A DNA stretch of 64,000 nt from contig BCGN01000008.1 in the NCBI GenBank assembly GCA_001599295.1, forward strand, positions 1,054,001 to 1,118,000. Reading direction: 5' to 3'. Below are positions 30,501 through 42,164 of this stretch, piece after piece. The DNA comes from Sporopachydermia quercuum. Lineage: Eukaryota > Ascomycota > Sporopachydermiomycetes > Sporopachydermiales > Sporopachydermiaceae. Under the pieces are notes generated by a model. That model did not search any database, was not told where the DNA came from, and worked only from the letters and a program-made list of their open reading frames with translations. Position numbers and translations under genes: made by a program. How positions within the stretch are numbered: the first letter of the stretch is position 1; each line of letters starts with the position of its first letter.

Positions 30501-30989
30501 TTGTCTATGACTACTTATGCTCATGATGATGATGGTGATGATCTAATGACAAAAGTTTGTTGATTGTTGTTGATGATAGTATAATTAGTTTAAGAGTATA
30601 AATTTTGTAAATAGCTGAAAATATGATGATATGACTTTACTATATGTTGTTTGTTTCTTGTGTATCTGAGTTATAGAGGTAGTGAACAAGAGAACATCTG
30701 AAAGATTGAATTGGCACTATTCGAGCCTGCTAGTAAATACAGAAAATGAGTCAATTGTTGATTGCTATTGATCACCAACTTCATGGGTTTTAGATCTGTG
30801 GGATTTTAGAGTACATACAAGACAAGGATTGATCTTGTCGTCTGACAATGTTGATTTCTACTTGCTGAATCACTGATAAATTTGAATGCTCTATTAAATA
30901 AATCTATAATACAAAATGTTCCACTCGTTGTCTAACAAACAATATCTCATCTAATAATTCCTTTCCATCCCCTAGTTATATAACCGGTT
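30501..30989. other. Intergenic region between two converging genes
   Basis: This holds the 3' ends of HEM13 (plus) and RPC11 (minus). No gene is seen. Confidence 0.6.
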
Positions 30990-31585
30990 CTAGTTCTCTC
31001 TCCATTGATGACCACATTTCACACACTAATATCTTGTTAGTAACACTAACCTTGAATAGATGCAAATAAGAACAATAGAAGCCTATTTCCAATTCATTGT
31101 AAAGAGTTGTAACATACTTTATAGAACGTCGTCATTGGTTCATCAGCAGATCTAATTTGTAGTTGAAAGAAATATGCCTTGTCACCACCGCAATCTTCAA
31201 CAGGACATTGAGCTGCAGTTTGATCGACATTTTCCCATGCACCTTCACCCCCTAACACATCATCAACTTCTTTTCTTTGCAATTCTTTTCTATCAAACAC
31301 TTCAAATCCTCGGATAGGAAACTCATATGGACATGTTGGACATTCGAACCTATACGCTTCTCCCCCGGTCGACCGAGAGACCTATGGAAAAAGGGTTAGT
31401 ATGACAACTATTTTGAATAATCCACATCAAAATAATTTAACAAGATACCATGCACTGCTATATGAGAAAAAATAATATTATCTTATCATTTCTATCATAG
31501 CCGCTAAAAAAACTATTGATAAGCTAGACTCAATGAGTTGACTTACAAACAACATATTCCCGCATGTTGGACAGAATGTAAGCAT
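30990..31585 (-). CDS. RPC11: RNA polymerase III subunit C11 (three exons)
   Basis: C11 is the TFIIS-like subunit of RNA polymerase III that drives RNA cleavage, termination and re-initiation. I read three exons: 31547-31585 (MLTFCPTCGNMLF), 31118-31381 and 30990-31025 (CVKCGHQWREN). Intron 1 (165 bases) has GTAAGT, a perfect TACTAAC and CCATAG. Intron 2 (92 bases) has GTATGT, TTACTAAC and ATTAG. Both are phase 0. The 112-residue product has an N-terminal zinc ribbon (CPTC...CPTC) and a C-terminal ribbon. The catalytic acidic hairpin lies in QIRSADEPMTTFYK. The family length is about 110. The last exon has only 11 codons plus the stop. Confidence 0.95.
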
Positions 31586-32351
31586 GTTGCTTAATAACTA
31601 ATTTGCAAGAACTAATAGCTCAGCTTTATATTTCAGAGGATGTGTATTGAGTAATCTTGGATAGGTGTACATCAACTGGTATCGAGTCAATCTACCAGGT
31701 AAGGTCGTAATAGATAAGTCAATGAGAAGTTATCAAAAATTTGATTAACTGATAGGAAGTGAAAAATTCACGAATCTAAGCTTTAAAGTTCATGTAGATA
31801 CATGCGCGGTCTTGAAACTCTATAAACTCTATATCCTCTGGCTGAAGAGCGGTTTTCATGATTTTGTATTGTCCAGACCTAAAGGTAAAGAAAACTAAAG
31901 ACAGCTTTCATTCAATCATAATGCTTTATATATAAGGCAAAAGAAGAAAAAATTTCAATTGTTTTNACTCTAAAGTATATTCCTTCTGGGTAGTTATACC
32001 GAGATCACAGCGTTGATCTCAATATGCAATGCCAGTGTATGTCATACTTTTCCTTTTTACCAAGACATTTACGGAAAACGTGACATTTAGGAAGCATTAT
32101 GTTTGGTTTGATCTCAAAATTAGGTTTCTTACACGCTTCCTAAAACAATAGGACGCGAAATTCTTTCCATCATATGTCATAAAAAGATTCAATGGTCCAA
32201 TTGAACATACATCAATATCTAAACAGAAATTATTTTAAACTATTCAAATATAGATTTTCAACAGCCTGATTTTAACCATTTCCATCCCAAAAGCTATCTA
32301 TATGGTGACAATATAGTTTATCTAGTTAGTTCCACCAATTCGACAACCAGA
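31586..32351. other. Divergent promoter between RPC11 and ORC2
   Basis: Both genes read outwards from this region. It has one unresolved base at 31966. No gene is seen. Confidence 0.55.
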
Positions 32352-33842
32352 ATGACAGCAAATAACCAAACGCCAACTAAACGGTCGCCTCGAAAGACCA
32401 GGAAAGGTAAGACAACTAATAACACGAGTAATAATTCAGATATCGAAATACCTGCCAATAATGAATCGACTACACCGACAAAACAAATGAGCTCCCGATC
32501 TTTCTCTAAGAGATCAGATACTGATCTTGATCGCTCAGCTCGGAAAAGAGCGCGGACAACAGTAATGAATAGGCTTATGGATGATGATCAAGATGACGAG
32601 TTTTTAGACGCAGAAGACGAAAGAATTGCGGAACAAATTATTCAGGAGTCCAAAGGAGAAGCTGTAGTTGACACAGAGAAACTCGAAGAGATTTTGATGG
32701 AAGAACTAGCAGAAAATAAGAACTCATCCGGCATGTTATTTCTTGATGGCCCTGAAGGATATTTTGAACAGCACAGGGCGAGACTGAAGATTTCGGCACA
32801 TACAATGGCCAATGCGCCAAATCTTGACTATGAAGAATTTTCACGGTATAATTTGATGTCAGAGTTATCGCACAAACCTCAAAAAGAAATGCTCCTGTCG
32901 CTTCATCAATCAATGTATCCTCAATGGCTGTTTGAACTCTCGCAAGGATTCAGTCTTTTACTTTATGGAGTGGGGTCCAAATGGAAGCTCACAAATGATT
33001 TCGTTTCCAAATTTGTTGTCGATGGAAAGAAGAAAGTACTATGTGTTAATGGGTATAATCCAGCCACAAATTTCAAAGATATTCTTAACATGACTACCTC
33101 ACAACTATTATCACCAAACGAGATAGCAAGGATAAAGTTACCTCGAAATCCAATAGAAAGATTGCATGCATTGTTGAAATATATGGAAAATGCGAAAGAT
33201 ACAGAAGTGAAAGTTGTGATTACCTGTCATAATATCGATGGTGAATCATTAAGATCAGAAAAAGTTCAGAAACTATTCTGTAGTTTAGTTTCCTTACCAC
33301 AGGTCTGGCTCATTGCTACAGTTGACCATGTATATGCACCTATGACGTGGGATTCTGCAAAAATGGCACAATACAATTTTGTTTGGCACGATGTTACTAC
33401 ATTTGAGCACTACAAGATTGAAACATCCTTTGGAGATTCAATATCTCTGGGTAAGACTGCTACCAAAGTTGGCGTAGAAGGAGTGAAGTACGTTTTGAAC
33501 AGTTTGACGACAAATGCGCGATCATTATATAGAAATTTGGTATCATACCAGATAGAAGTGATGACTGAGGAATTAATGGAGAAAGGTGAAGAAGAAGAAG
33601 AAGAGGATCCTTCTCAAGTTATTGGTACCATTAAGCATGGGGTTGAGTTTCAACGCTTATATCAAATGTGTGTGGAAGAATTCATTGTTAGTAACGAGAT
33701 GAACTTTCGTACAATGCTTGGTGAGTTCATTGAGCATAAAATGGCTGTCAGTACCAAAGATATTACCGGTGTGGAGATTATAATGATACCTTTTGATCTG
33801 GCGTCATTGAATAAGATATTAGAAGAATACTTATTAGAGTAA
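32352..33842 (+). CDS. ORC2: Origin recognition complex subunit 2
   Basis: Orc2 is part of the six-subunit complex that marks replication origins and loads the MCM helicase. The 496-residue protein has a basic, disordered N-terminal quarter, then the Orc2 core with the block FELSQGFSLLLYGVGSKW and downstream segments CVNGYNPATNF and VWLIATVDHVYAPMTWD. Orc2 has an AAA-like fold without a working Walker motif, and none is visible. It ends with a winged-helix-type C-terminal part. It is shorter than the S. cerevisiae protein (620), mainly in the N-terminal tail. Confidence 0.92.
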   Translation: MTANNQTPTKRSPRKTRKGKTTNNTSNNSDIEIPANNESTTPTKQMSSRSFSKRSDTDLDRSARKRARTTVMNRLMDDDQDDEFLDAEDERIAEQIIQESKGEAVVDTEKLEEILMEELAENKNSSGMLFLDGPEGYFEQHRARLKISAHTMANAPNLDYEEFSRYNLMSELSHKPQKEMLLSLHQSMYPQWLFELSQGFSLLLYGVGSKWKLTNDFVSKFVVDGKKKVLCVNGYNPATNFKDILNMTTSQLLSPNEIARIKLPRNPIERLHALLKYMENAKDTEVKVVITCHNIDGESLRSEKVQKLFCSLVSLPQVWLIATVDHVYAPMTWDSAKMAQYNFVWHDVTTFEHYKIETSFGDSISLGKTATKVGVEGVKYVLNSLTTNARSLYRNLVSYQIEVMTEELMEKGEEEEEEDPSQVIGTIKHGVEFQRLYQMCVEEFIVSNEMNFRTMLGEFIEHKMAVSTKDITGVEIIMIPFDLASLNKILEEYLLE

Positions 33843-35087
33843 TGGGATAGGTTCCAATGAGATTATACTGCAACTGAAAGTGCGGGTACATTTGCAAAGG
33901 ACAGAAAGGGAAAATATAATAATGAACTGTGTATTAATAGAGATTTTAATGATAATAAGAAGAATAATCTATGAAACAAAGAATTGCTTGAATTGTTTGC
34001 TTTCACTTTCCATTTTTAATAGTTGAATAATTCTGATTTTGGGGATAAGGTTTCTGTCGCAGTAATTAAGTTCTAATTTTAAACATTGACTCGGCAAAAA
34101 CATGATTAAAGTTTGCGCAATTGATTTCTGTTCCAATTATTTGAGAAATTAAAGAGCTCATAATTATTCTTAATTTCCCCTTCCAAAATGTAGTGAAATA
34201 GCTTAGAGATTAGAAAACCAGTATTACCATCACTATAGCATTTCATATCTAACCCTTCAAGCATTTCAACCAATAAATAAATCCAATACCTTGAATTCCG
34301 AAATCTTACTTACCCCTTCAAAGTTCTCCTAATTATGCAGGTTACTACATGAAATGAAATAAGAAGTTTTACTAGTTTGTGATGTACTTTTTTCTTGTCC
34401 TTCACTAGTTCGCCAATCTCTAATTATAAAACTTAATTATTCAAATGAAAACACAGTATTAATTGAAAAATTGAAGAGATTTCATTTCTATCTAAGCATT
34501 TATATTCACTTTCACAAATAAGCAGCAATTGTAGACATGTGTTGATTCATCATTTACTTGATCTATGTCAAGAATAAACTCAAAACCTTATGCTTTCAAT
34601 CGTAATCTTAAATAAGGTTCCTTGACCTGCATCTCTCTACATTAACATACAACTCACCAGCTTGTATCACTTCAATTTTTCCTTTTAGCTCAATTTCGAC
34701 AGTCCCATAGGATGGAAAACCTACCATGTAATCAATCACATCCGTTGGTTACTTCAACATTGGAATAATCATCATTTATTACACTTTGAAGCTCTTTTTT
34801 GTATTTAAGAAGATTAACCAATATCTTTTCAGCCTACCAGTTGTTGTGTAATAACATTCGTTATCACCAATTCCCATTACATAGTAGTACATAGTGTTAT
34901 TTTTAGCAGGACAGCGTGATCGGAGCTATCGAAACTCCAGATTACCAACTAGCCATTGATTTCATCAACAGGAGAACCATTGAATTTGGAAGCGCAGCAG
35001 TTTGTATTCAACGAAATATTGTAAAGAGTGACACAGTGTTTCGATCCTTTTAATCCAATTCCTAATCTTCATTTACCTTTATCAACA
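33843..35087. other. Gene-free stretch upstream of the protein kinase gene
   Basis: This covers the ORC2 3' side and the promoter of the kinase gene, both on the plus strand. I see no supported gene in 1.2 kb. Confidence 0.5.
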
Positions 35088-37931
35088 ATGGCTCCGAAAG
35101 ATATCCTTGAAAAAGGAACCAAGATGGTTGTTGGGTCTCACGAGGTGATCATCCAGAAGTATTTAGCAGCAGGTATGTTATATTGGCAGATGATTGTTTA
35201 CACTTGGGTTTGTTCCTTATTGTTTTCTCACTGAGACTTTGTTCATAATTAACAATTGATTATAGGTGCCTATGGTCATGTTTATGCTGTTCAGATTGCA
35301 CCGACACATAACGGATCTGATGTTGGATGTTTGAAAAGAGTTGTTTTACCTGATAAAGAAAGCTTGAATTCTATGAGAGCTGAAGTTGATGTAATGGTAT
35401 GTTGATGTTTATTACGCCTATTATGTTAGTTCGTATTTGAGTATATCCTGCACGATGCATAATAGTATGCGATGGAATCAATATATGATATGCGCATATC
35501 GGATTACATACATGCGTGCACTATACATTCACTATACATAGAACTTATCATCTACCAAGAAATCCCACTGACAAAAAATACTATCCAGAAACAATTGCAA
35601 GGAAATAAGTATATTGTTCAATACTATGACTCGCAAGCATCACGATTACCCAATAGCACATCGTACGAAGTACTGGTTCTTATGGAATACTGTCCAGGCA
35701 AAGGTTTACTTGATTTTATGAACACTCGACTGAAAGAAAAACTGTCTGAAGGGGAAATTTTGAAAATAATGTATGATGTATCTTTAGGTGTTGCTTCCAT
35801 GCATTATTTACAATTCCCATTGATTCATCGTGATTTGAAGATTGAAAATGTCCTTATCAGTGGCGATGGCTTATTCAAGGTATGTGATTTTGGCTCTACG
35901 TCTCCTGTGTTAAGGGTACCAAGGAATCAACAAGAGTTCAATATTCTACAACATGATATTATGATACATACAACAGAACATTATCGTGCTCCTGAGATGA
36001 TTGATCTCTATAGACAGCAACCTGTTGATGAGAAAAGCGATATTTGGGCTTTAGGGGTTTTCCTTTATAAGCTATGTTATTATACAACACCATTCGAATC
36101 AAGAGGCTATCTAGCAATTCTACATGCTGCTTATACTTTTCCTGATCGTCCTCCATATTCTGATCAATTGAAGACTTTGATTGCAATGATGCTGCAGGAG
36201 AACCCTGCCCATAGACCTAATATCTATCAAGTGGTATATGAAGTATGCCGTCAAAGAGGTAAGCCTGTACCTATTAGTGATAAATATGGCTTGGGACCTT
36301 ATATTGCTAGAAACATTTTATACAGTCAAGTTCTTGGAATTCAACCAGTAGGTATTCCTTTGGTAGCTACAGCAAGTGGCACTCCTGGTTCTTATGCGGC
36401 TAATGTTCATCCCAATCAAATGATGTTCCCTCAACAAATGCTTCAAAACTATCCTGTTAGTAGAAAACCAACTCCTGGATACTCTTCTCTACCAATCCAT
36501 GTTAAAGAGAAAACGTCAGGTCAAATGATAAATGATAACACCTCGCAAGGTCGATCATCGACTCCTCAAATTATTTACAAAATGAATGATGTAGCTGGAA
36601 GCTCAATCAACTCTCAAGCTGATCTTTCGTTATTGAATTCTCCCAAACAGATACCCGTTGGTTCATCAGACAGAAATATCGAAGAAGAACCTTCAAAGGG
36701 TTCCTCCATCAACAATAGCAATAGTGCAACTGATACTACAGGTAGTAGCAGAGAAATCTCTGCTGCTAGCAGAGGAATTGGTATTAAACGATCGTCAACA
36801 CTTGAAGCTCATGAGCTAGCCGACCATATATTCTCTCAATCTTCAGGCCTAGTGAACAGTATTCCCATTCTTGAAGAAGCTTTGAGCACACCGGCGAGCC
36901 CGCAGCTTTATCCTACTTCTAATTCGCCTTTAGTTATGCCAACTACACCAGATATATTGAAATTTGAAGAGAAATTTCCCGAATCTCTGGGACCTGATGG
37001 TCAACTAACCGGAGGGTCAACTAATGTCCCTGTATTCAATCTCACAGGTGAAAACACCCAATTTTCCTCTTCAGACGTGGACTCTAATGCACAACGGAAT
37101 TCATATTCGTACTCTAATATGAGGAACACAGGCTCTGTTCCTGTTCCTGTTCCTAATACTGGACCAGCTCCTATGAGCTTCGTGAACAACCAGCATGTCA
37201 CCCCTCATGGGTTTATAATCCAAAGAACTTCACCTTCACCAGAGCGTGGTGGCAGAACAGATCCCACGCTTTTTTCTTCAAAGGAAAATGTGACATACGT
37301 CGGTAGTCCTATTGCATCACCAGATGGCTTTTTGACTCAAACTGCTGTTAGCAGGTCAGTTCCTTCTCTGTCATTAGAAGATGTTACTGCTTGGAAAGAG
37401 GTCTCCAATCCTTTGACAAGCTCATCTGCACACCTGCCACAACCATTGAGTTTTGATGATACTGCCGAACCAAACTGGGGAGATCCAACTAACCCTTTGA
37501 TGAAGAACCATACAGGTTTAAGTATCCAGGAAGTAGAGGTAGACTTAACAGAAGATTCGCCTGAGCAGTACGAAATACATGGAACCCCCAAACATAGGTC
37601 AAAATCTCCTCCCCCGCCTCCTACACGAAGGACTCATGGAAACCCAAATTCTATGGACGATCTGATACATAAGGTATCCAGCATATCATTAACAGAGACA
37701 AGAGTGAAGCTGTCCAATGATGAAGATAGTGATTTTGAAACTGAAGATCGTTCTAAAAGCAGTAGGAACTATGGAAAAGGTAGTGAAAGTGATAGTGATG
37801 ATGGCGATGATGACAGTGACGATGATAGTAGAGATGCCGAAGATAAAGAAGTTACATATGTGGGCACCAGACGTAGTGCTACAAAAAAACTCACTAGCCA
37901 TGCCTCGAAATCACGATCACCCATTCGATAG
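35088..37931 (+). CDS. ARK1/PRK1/AKL1-family serine/threonine kinase (three exons)
   Basis: These kinases phosphorylate endocytic adaptors such as Pan1 and Sla1 and disassemble the actin-linked endocytic coat. I read exons 35088-35172, 35266-35396 and 35589-37931, joined in phases 1 and 0. Both introns have GTATGT donors; branch sites are weak. The product is 852 residues with an N-terminal kinase domain: glycine loop GAYGHVY, catalytic HRDLKIENVLI, DFGST, and the family-typical YRAPEMIDL and DEKSDIWALGVFLYKLCYYT. The long C-terminal part is Ser-rich and disordered, with a proline-rich site (SPPPPPTRR) and an acidic Asp/Ser run. Taken unspliced, exon 3 would lose the ATP-binding lobe, so the short upstream exons are needed. 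I cannot separate AKL1 from ARK1/PRK1 by eye. Confidence 0.88.
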
Positions 37932-38289
37932 GTGTAATTTTATGCGACAAACCACCATGCAAATGCTATACATAACTATGTGGAAGATGAAAACAAAGAA
38001 CGACCTCACCATCTAACTTACAATAAAGGCTAAAAAATGATGACCGTGATGATGACTACACGTTGTCTTCTTTCCATGTTTTACCGTGCCCAAGTTGCAA
38101 ATATTCTTCATATACTATATAATACAATACAGTACAATACGAATCAAACTATTAGAATATGATCAAATCAACATATAAACCACACACATTTTCATAAACA
38201 GACCTCATTAATTAATAACTATATATTGATTTATCTCAACTGAGAATCGATTGTCATAACAAAACTACTTAACGCACATCAACCTAGTT
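37932..38289. other. Intergenic region between two converging genes
   Basis: This holds the 3' ends of the kinase gene (plus) and the small SPT-subunit-like gene (minus). No gene is seen. Confidence 0.6.
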
Positions 38290-38629
38290 TTAGGCCAATG
38301 TCTTTCCAGAGCCATATATATAGTAATATAATCTGCCAAACAATGCTGTAGTTGACTGGGGCAAATATAGATATATCGTTAATACTAACAGAGTCATAAA
38401 TAGTATCACTACCGTGTCTGAAATTGTCAGGTTAGTCTTAGTAACAAAAGTGTGCGTGATGAGCTGAAAACAAGTAATTCTCTAATTTAACAACATTTAG
38501 CGTCGATACTCGATGGCTCAGTAACAACTTCAAATACTACTTACTCAATATCCAGAACTCTGTCTGAGTTAGTAAATGTGTTGGCAGATCATAAATGTAC
38601 ATCCGCATCAATTTTCTTGGTGTGAGCAT
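38290..38629 (-). CDS. Small subunit of serine palmitoyltransferase-like protein (two exons)
   Basis: I read exon 1 at 38545-38629 and exon 2 at 38290-38417 on the minus strand, with a 127-base intron (GTAAGT donor, GACTAAC branch, TTTCAG acceptor, phase 1). The 70-residue product begins with basic residues and has one long membrane helix (NTVVILFMTLLVLTIYLYLP). It shares with human ssSPTa the length, a short aromatic segment before the helix (MYIYDLPTHLL), an acidic/aromatic joint, and the exit pattern Tyr-x-x-x-Pro-Gln followed by an aromatic tail. Such subunits bind Lcb1-Lcb2 in the ER and strongly raise the activity of serine palmitoyltransferase, the first step of sphingolipid synthesis; Tsc3 does this in S. 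cerevisiae. The gene model is well supported; the family call is by pattern. Confidence 0.65.
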
Positions 38630-39248
38630 AGTGACAGTGTCTTTCAGAAGTTCTGGTCCTGTGCCTGTGCCTGTGCCTGCGTTTCCCGTTCAATGGCAGC
38701 TAATAGATAGACTTTTTTTTACTGATTTACAGTATACAGCTTCTAGTTGAATAAATGATTTTATACCTTGTTACGGTTAATCTACTAACCAAAACACCTT
38801 TTGTGTAGACTCTGCGCGTAGACCTTTTGTGTAGGTTCAGATCAATGGTATGAATACAAACACGATCATTCCATTATCTCAAAATCGAGTCGAAACTATG
38901 AGTTGAGCTTGTGATACCATAATCGAGATTTCAAAACAGTAACATTGTGTGATGAGATATGAAGTCTACAAGTATAGGTTTTCTTCCTTTTTGGTTGAGG
39001 AACACCCAAACATCAAACATTTCAATTTGTTCTCAAGCAAAAAAGCACAGTCAGTTGCTTGAATATTACGCAATAGTTGTAAGACGACGGTATGGACTAG
39101 TTTGGTATTGATATAAGTTAATCTACTAGGGATATAAGTAGATTTGAAGCGATTCAGTCATTGCCAGGGTTCTTTCAAGTGGAAGTGACTAGAGTGCAAT
39201 ACTATTTGGACGGTACATAACATACCAGTAGTGAGAAGAAACCTCATA
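38630..39248. other. Divergent promoter between the SPT-subunit-like gene and MRP21
   Basis: Both genes read outwards. A short CTGTGC(CTGTGC) run lies near 38658-38678, and CCTTTTGTGTAG occurs twice at about 38798-38835. No further gene is supported, although a CTACTAAC box near 38786 is present. Confidence 0.5.
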
Positions 39249-39812
39249 ATGCTAGCAAGTGCACCAAGACGGCTGCTCGCCAACAGCTCTGGGTTCAATA
39301 GTTTGAGGATTGCTTCGTTCTCAACAGCTAGTTGTGTATTTAATGAATCCACGAAGGCTGAAGCTCAAAGACAAGCAGTATTCGATGCCATTAATTCAAC
39401 CAAGCCCAATGAGAATAAGAAACGAGAATTACAAGTTGCTCGAAGTGATATCCAAAAACTTACATCCAAGCTATTAAATCCTTACCAAGAATCCACAGAA
39501 GCACATCAAGTTGAATATCAAATTCGTCAAGAAAATCCAAGAAATGTCGCTAGAGAATTGAAGATACAAGATACTACTGCCGGTAGATATGTGACTCTAA
39601 ATCCTACCACCAATTTCAAATCTGCCATCATTAACTTCAATTCTATCGTTTCACGAAACAGAATCCCTGAGTTTTATAAACGAGATTCAGTTTATCTTAA
39701 ACCTGGTAAAAAGCGGGAGTTGGCCAAATCTCGCAATCATAGAAAGAGATTTGCACAAGGTGTCAAGAGACTATTCAATGTGGTTAATGATGCTAAGAGA
39801 AAGGGTTATTAA
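39249..39812 (+). CDS. MRP21: Mitochondrial small-subunit ribosomal protein bS21m
   Basis: This 187-residue protein belongs to the mitochondrial ribosome small subunit and is homologous to bacterial S21. An Arg/Ser-rich presequence (MLASAPRRLLANSSGF) is followed by a linker region and the conserved C-terminal S21 block with FYKRDSVYLKPGKKRELAK and the basic helix RNHRKRFAQGVKRLF. I start at the ATG at 39249; the frame is open a few codons upstream but without an ATG. Length is close to S. cerevisiae Mrp21 (177). Confidence 0.85.
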   Translation: MLASAPRRLLANSSGFNSLRIASFSTASCVFNESTKAEAQRQAVFDAINSTKPNENKKRELQVARSDIQKLTSKLLNPYQESTEAHQVEYQIRQENPRNVARELKIQDTTAGRYVTLNPTTNFKSAIINFNSIVSRNRIPEFYKRDSVYLKPGKKRELAKSRNHRKRFAQGVKRLFNVVNDAKRKGY

Positions 39813-40679
39813 TTAGGTCTACATCGTCAGAGCAAGTGTTAATTACTCTCAGGAAATTAATAATAAAACTAATTTATGAAAAGTTGAATTATTACAATGC
39901 TCTCTCTCTTTTTTTCTTGTATATATAGACTAAGTTTTTAGTTCATGAATCTTCCTTACTTACTATATATCTCACTGTATGCTACTGATATGTCTACTAT
40001 TCTTATTGGATGATCTACATCTTACAAATGCGAATGTCTGATGGTTTTATTTCCAGTCCATTAAATAAGTATTCTCTTAGACCTAGAGGAGTAACTTGCT
40101 TCATTTGCAACAAAAATGAAGCTTCATGTTCTCGCAATGCACTAAAGTTCGCAAGTTATGCATCATTTATGCAAGAGCATCAGAAATCTCTTAACATCCT
40201 AGCATCTCTCCTATTACTACATTTCCTGATCAAAACTCTAGCCGAAAATTAATTATATAAACTGGACTGTTTAATCCAAAGCTGTTATTTAACAAACAAT
40301 GCATTTTATTTATCTTCTCTCTTTCTGATTCAAATTAATTGTACTTTTACTACCCACTACTTCTCCTTCTTTCTACCTTCATTTAATTGCTTTGCATATA
40401 CTCACAGAACACTGCATAGATTCATTTCCTCTCATCAAAGTTTGTTCCCCGAAAAACACGTCCTTCTCCCTCAACTACATTTATTCATTGCTTTCAAATA
40501 GACTCACTTAATTTAAAACTAGAAAATAGACACTATTGCACAACTATTGGAAACATCTGCACTTCACTCTCGACGTTTTCATCTCATCATAGAAACATAA
40601 ACATATGTACACACAACATACACGCACATATTTCCATGCGCAGTAGAATCAGAATATAGCATTTCACCATCCCACCACC
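39813..40679. other. Intergenic region upstream of the AVT-type transporter
   Basis: This has the MRP21 3' side and a pyrimidine-rich promoter for the transporter gene. No gene is seen. Confidence 0.55.
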
Positions 40680-42164
40680 ATGGTTGATATTCCTTCTCAA
40701 GGAAGCTCCACAGCCGTGTCAGCTTACGTTAACCTTCTCAATACTATTCTTGGGGCAGGAATGCTTGCTATGCCATATGCTGTGAAGTCGAATGGTCTTT
40801 TATTGGGTGTCATCATTATCATCTGGAGTGGATTTGCATCTGGGTTTGGCCTTTATGTCCAAGGAGCTTGCACAAGATTTGTACCCAGCGGCCATGCTTC
40901 ATTTTTTGCGTTATCGCAGTTGACTTATCCTTCTTTGAGCGTGATATTTGATCTAGCTATTGCGATAAAATGCTTTGGTGTTGGAATTTCTTATTTGGTA
41001 GTCATTGGTGATCTCATGCCCCAAATAGCTGAAACATTTTTACCCGGGGAAAGGGAAGACCTTCATCCCTTAGTGTTGGAAAGAAACTTTTGGATTACGA
41101 TATGTATGCTAGTTGTGATTCCTTTATCATTTTTGAAAAAACTGGACTCCTTGAGGTATGCATCTATAGTTGCGTTATCATCTGTTGTATACCTTGTGCT
41201 ATTAATCATTGGTCATTTCATTTTTGGGGATACAGCTGATCAGAGAGGTCCAGTAAGAGTCTTCGCACCTGAAGGTGCTACGGCCTTTCTTTCTGCATTT
41301 CCCATTTTTGTATTTGCATACACATGCCACCAAAACATGTTTGCTTTGGTTAATGAACTTGAAGATAAAAGTAGTCAGAATATATTCAGATTCATCAAAG
41401 CAGCTATTGGTACGGCAGTTTCATTATACTGTGTGGTGGGTGTATTGGGATATCTTTCATTCGGAAGCAATATTACGGGAAATATCATAGCTCTTTATCC
41501 TCCTAGTATGACATCTATTATTGGAAAGATAGCTATTGTGGTTCTTGTTGTTCTTTCCTATCCTCTACAATGTCATCCATGTCGAGCATCAATCAATCAC
41601 ATCGTTAGGTACTATGAACTTAACTACACAGAGGATTCTGATAGAGCGTCTGTATCTTCAGAAACAGAGAACTACTCTCAGGAACGGATTTCAGAGGAAC
41701 GTAGCACTTCAGAAAGCAACCGACTTTTGCCCAATGAACCAGCAGATGATGTTACTTATCGATGTAGTGAGAGTGGTTTAAGCAGCAGAAGATCATCGAT
41801 TGAAATCATACTAGAAGAAGAAGAAGCACAGGAGGAAGAAGTCAAGGACCAACCTCTTCCAGTTATGAGCGATCGACGTTTCATTTTATTAACTATCTTC
41901 ATTTTGATCGGCAGCTATATTGTTGCTATGACTGTATCGTCTTTACAGCACGTACTAGCATTTGTGGGAGCAACAGGTTCAACATCTATTTCTTTCATTC
42001 TACCCGGTATTTTTGGGTATAAATTGATCGGTAGTGGAGCTGATCCGATCGATTTCACTATCAAGAGGAAAATAGTTAAATATCTATCTGGTGTGCTATC
42101 AATTTGGGGCTTTTTAGTGATGGTAGTTTGTTTGTCAGTCAATATTTTCCTAGGGACAAAATAA
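40680..42164 (+). CDS. AVT7: Vacuolar amino acid transporter of the AVT5/6/7 group
   Basis: This 494-residue membrane protein belongs to the amino acid/auxin permease family. Its start, AYVNLLNTILGAGMLAMPYA, is the family signature. About eleven hydrophobic helices are visible, including CFGVGISYLVVIGDLMP and a late FVGATGSTSISFILPGIFGY. A long acidic, serine-rich loop (about residues 310-400) splits the last helices, as in S. cerevisiae Avt7. Members of this group move amino acids across the vacuolar membrane; Avt6 exports acidic amino acids and Avt7 neutral ones. The length (494 against 490) and the loop favour Avt7, but Avt5/6 are possible. The start sits in CACCATGG. Confidence 0.8.
   Translation: MVDIPSQGSSTAVSAYVNLLNTILGAGMLAMPYAVKSNGLLLGVIIIIWSGFASGFGLYVQGACTRFVPSGHASFFALSQLTYPSLSVIFDLAIAIKCFGVGISYLVVIGDLMPQIAETFLPGEREDLHPLVLERNFWITICMLVVIPLSFLKKLDSLRYASIVALSSVVYLVLLIIGHFIFGDTADQRGPVRVFAPEGATAFLSAFPIFVFAYTCHQNMFALVNELEDKSSQNIFRFIKAAIGTAVSLYCVVGVLGYLSFGSNITGNIIALYPPSMTSIIGKIAIVVLVVLSYPLQCHPCRASINHIVRYYELNYTEDSDRASVSSETENYSQERISEERSTSESNRLLPNEPADDVTYRCSESGLSSRRSSIEIILEEEEAQEEEVKDQPLPVMSDRRFILLTIFILIGSYIVAMTVSSLQHVLAFVGATGSTSISFILPGIFGYKLIGSGADPIDFTIKRKIVKYLSGVLSIWGFLVMVVCLSVNIFLGTK

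Noticed and set aside
35472-35588. Upstream in-frame part of the kinase exon 3 as a coding start
   Set aside because: It would remove the glycine loop and catalytic lysine; the acceptor at 35587-35588 and two upstream exons restore a complete kinase domain.
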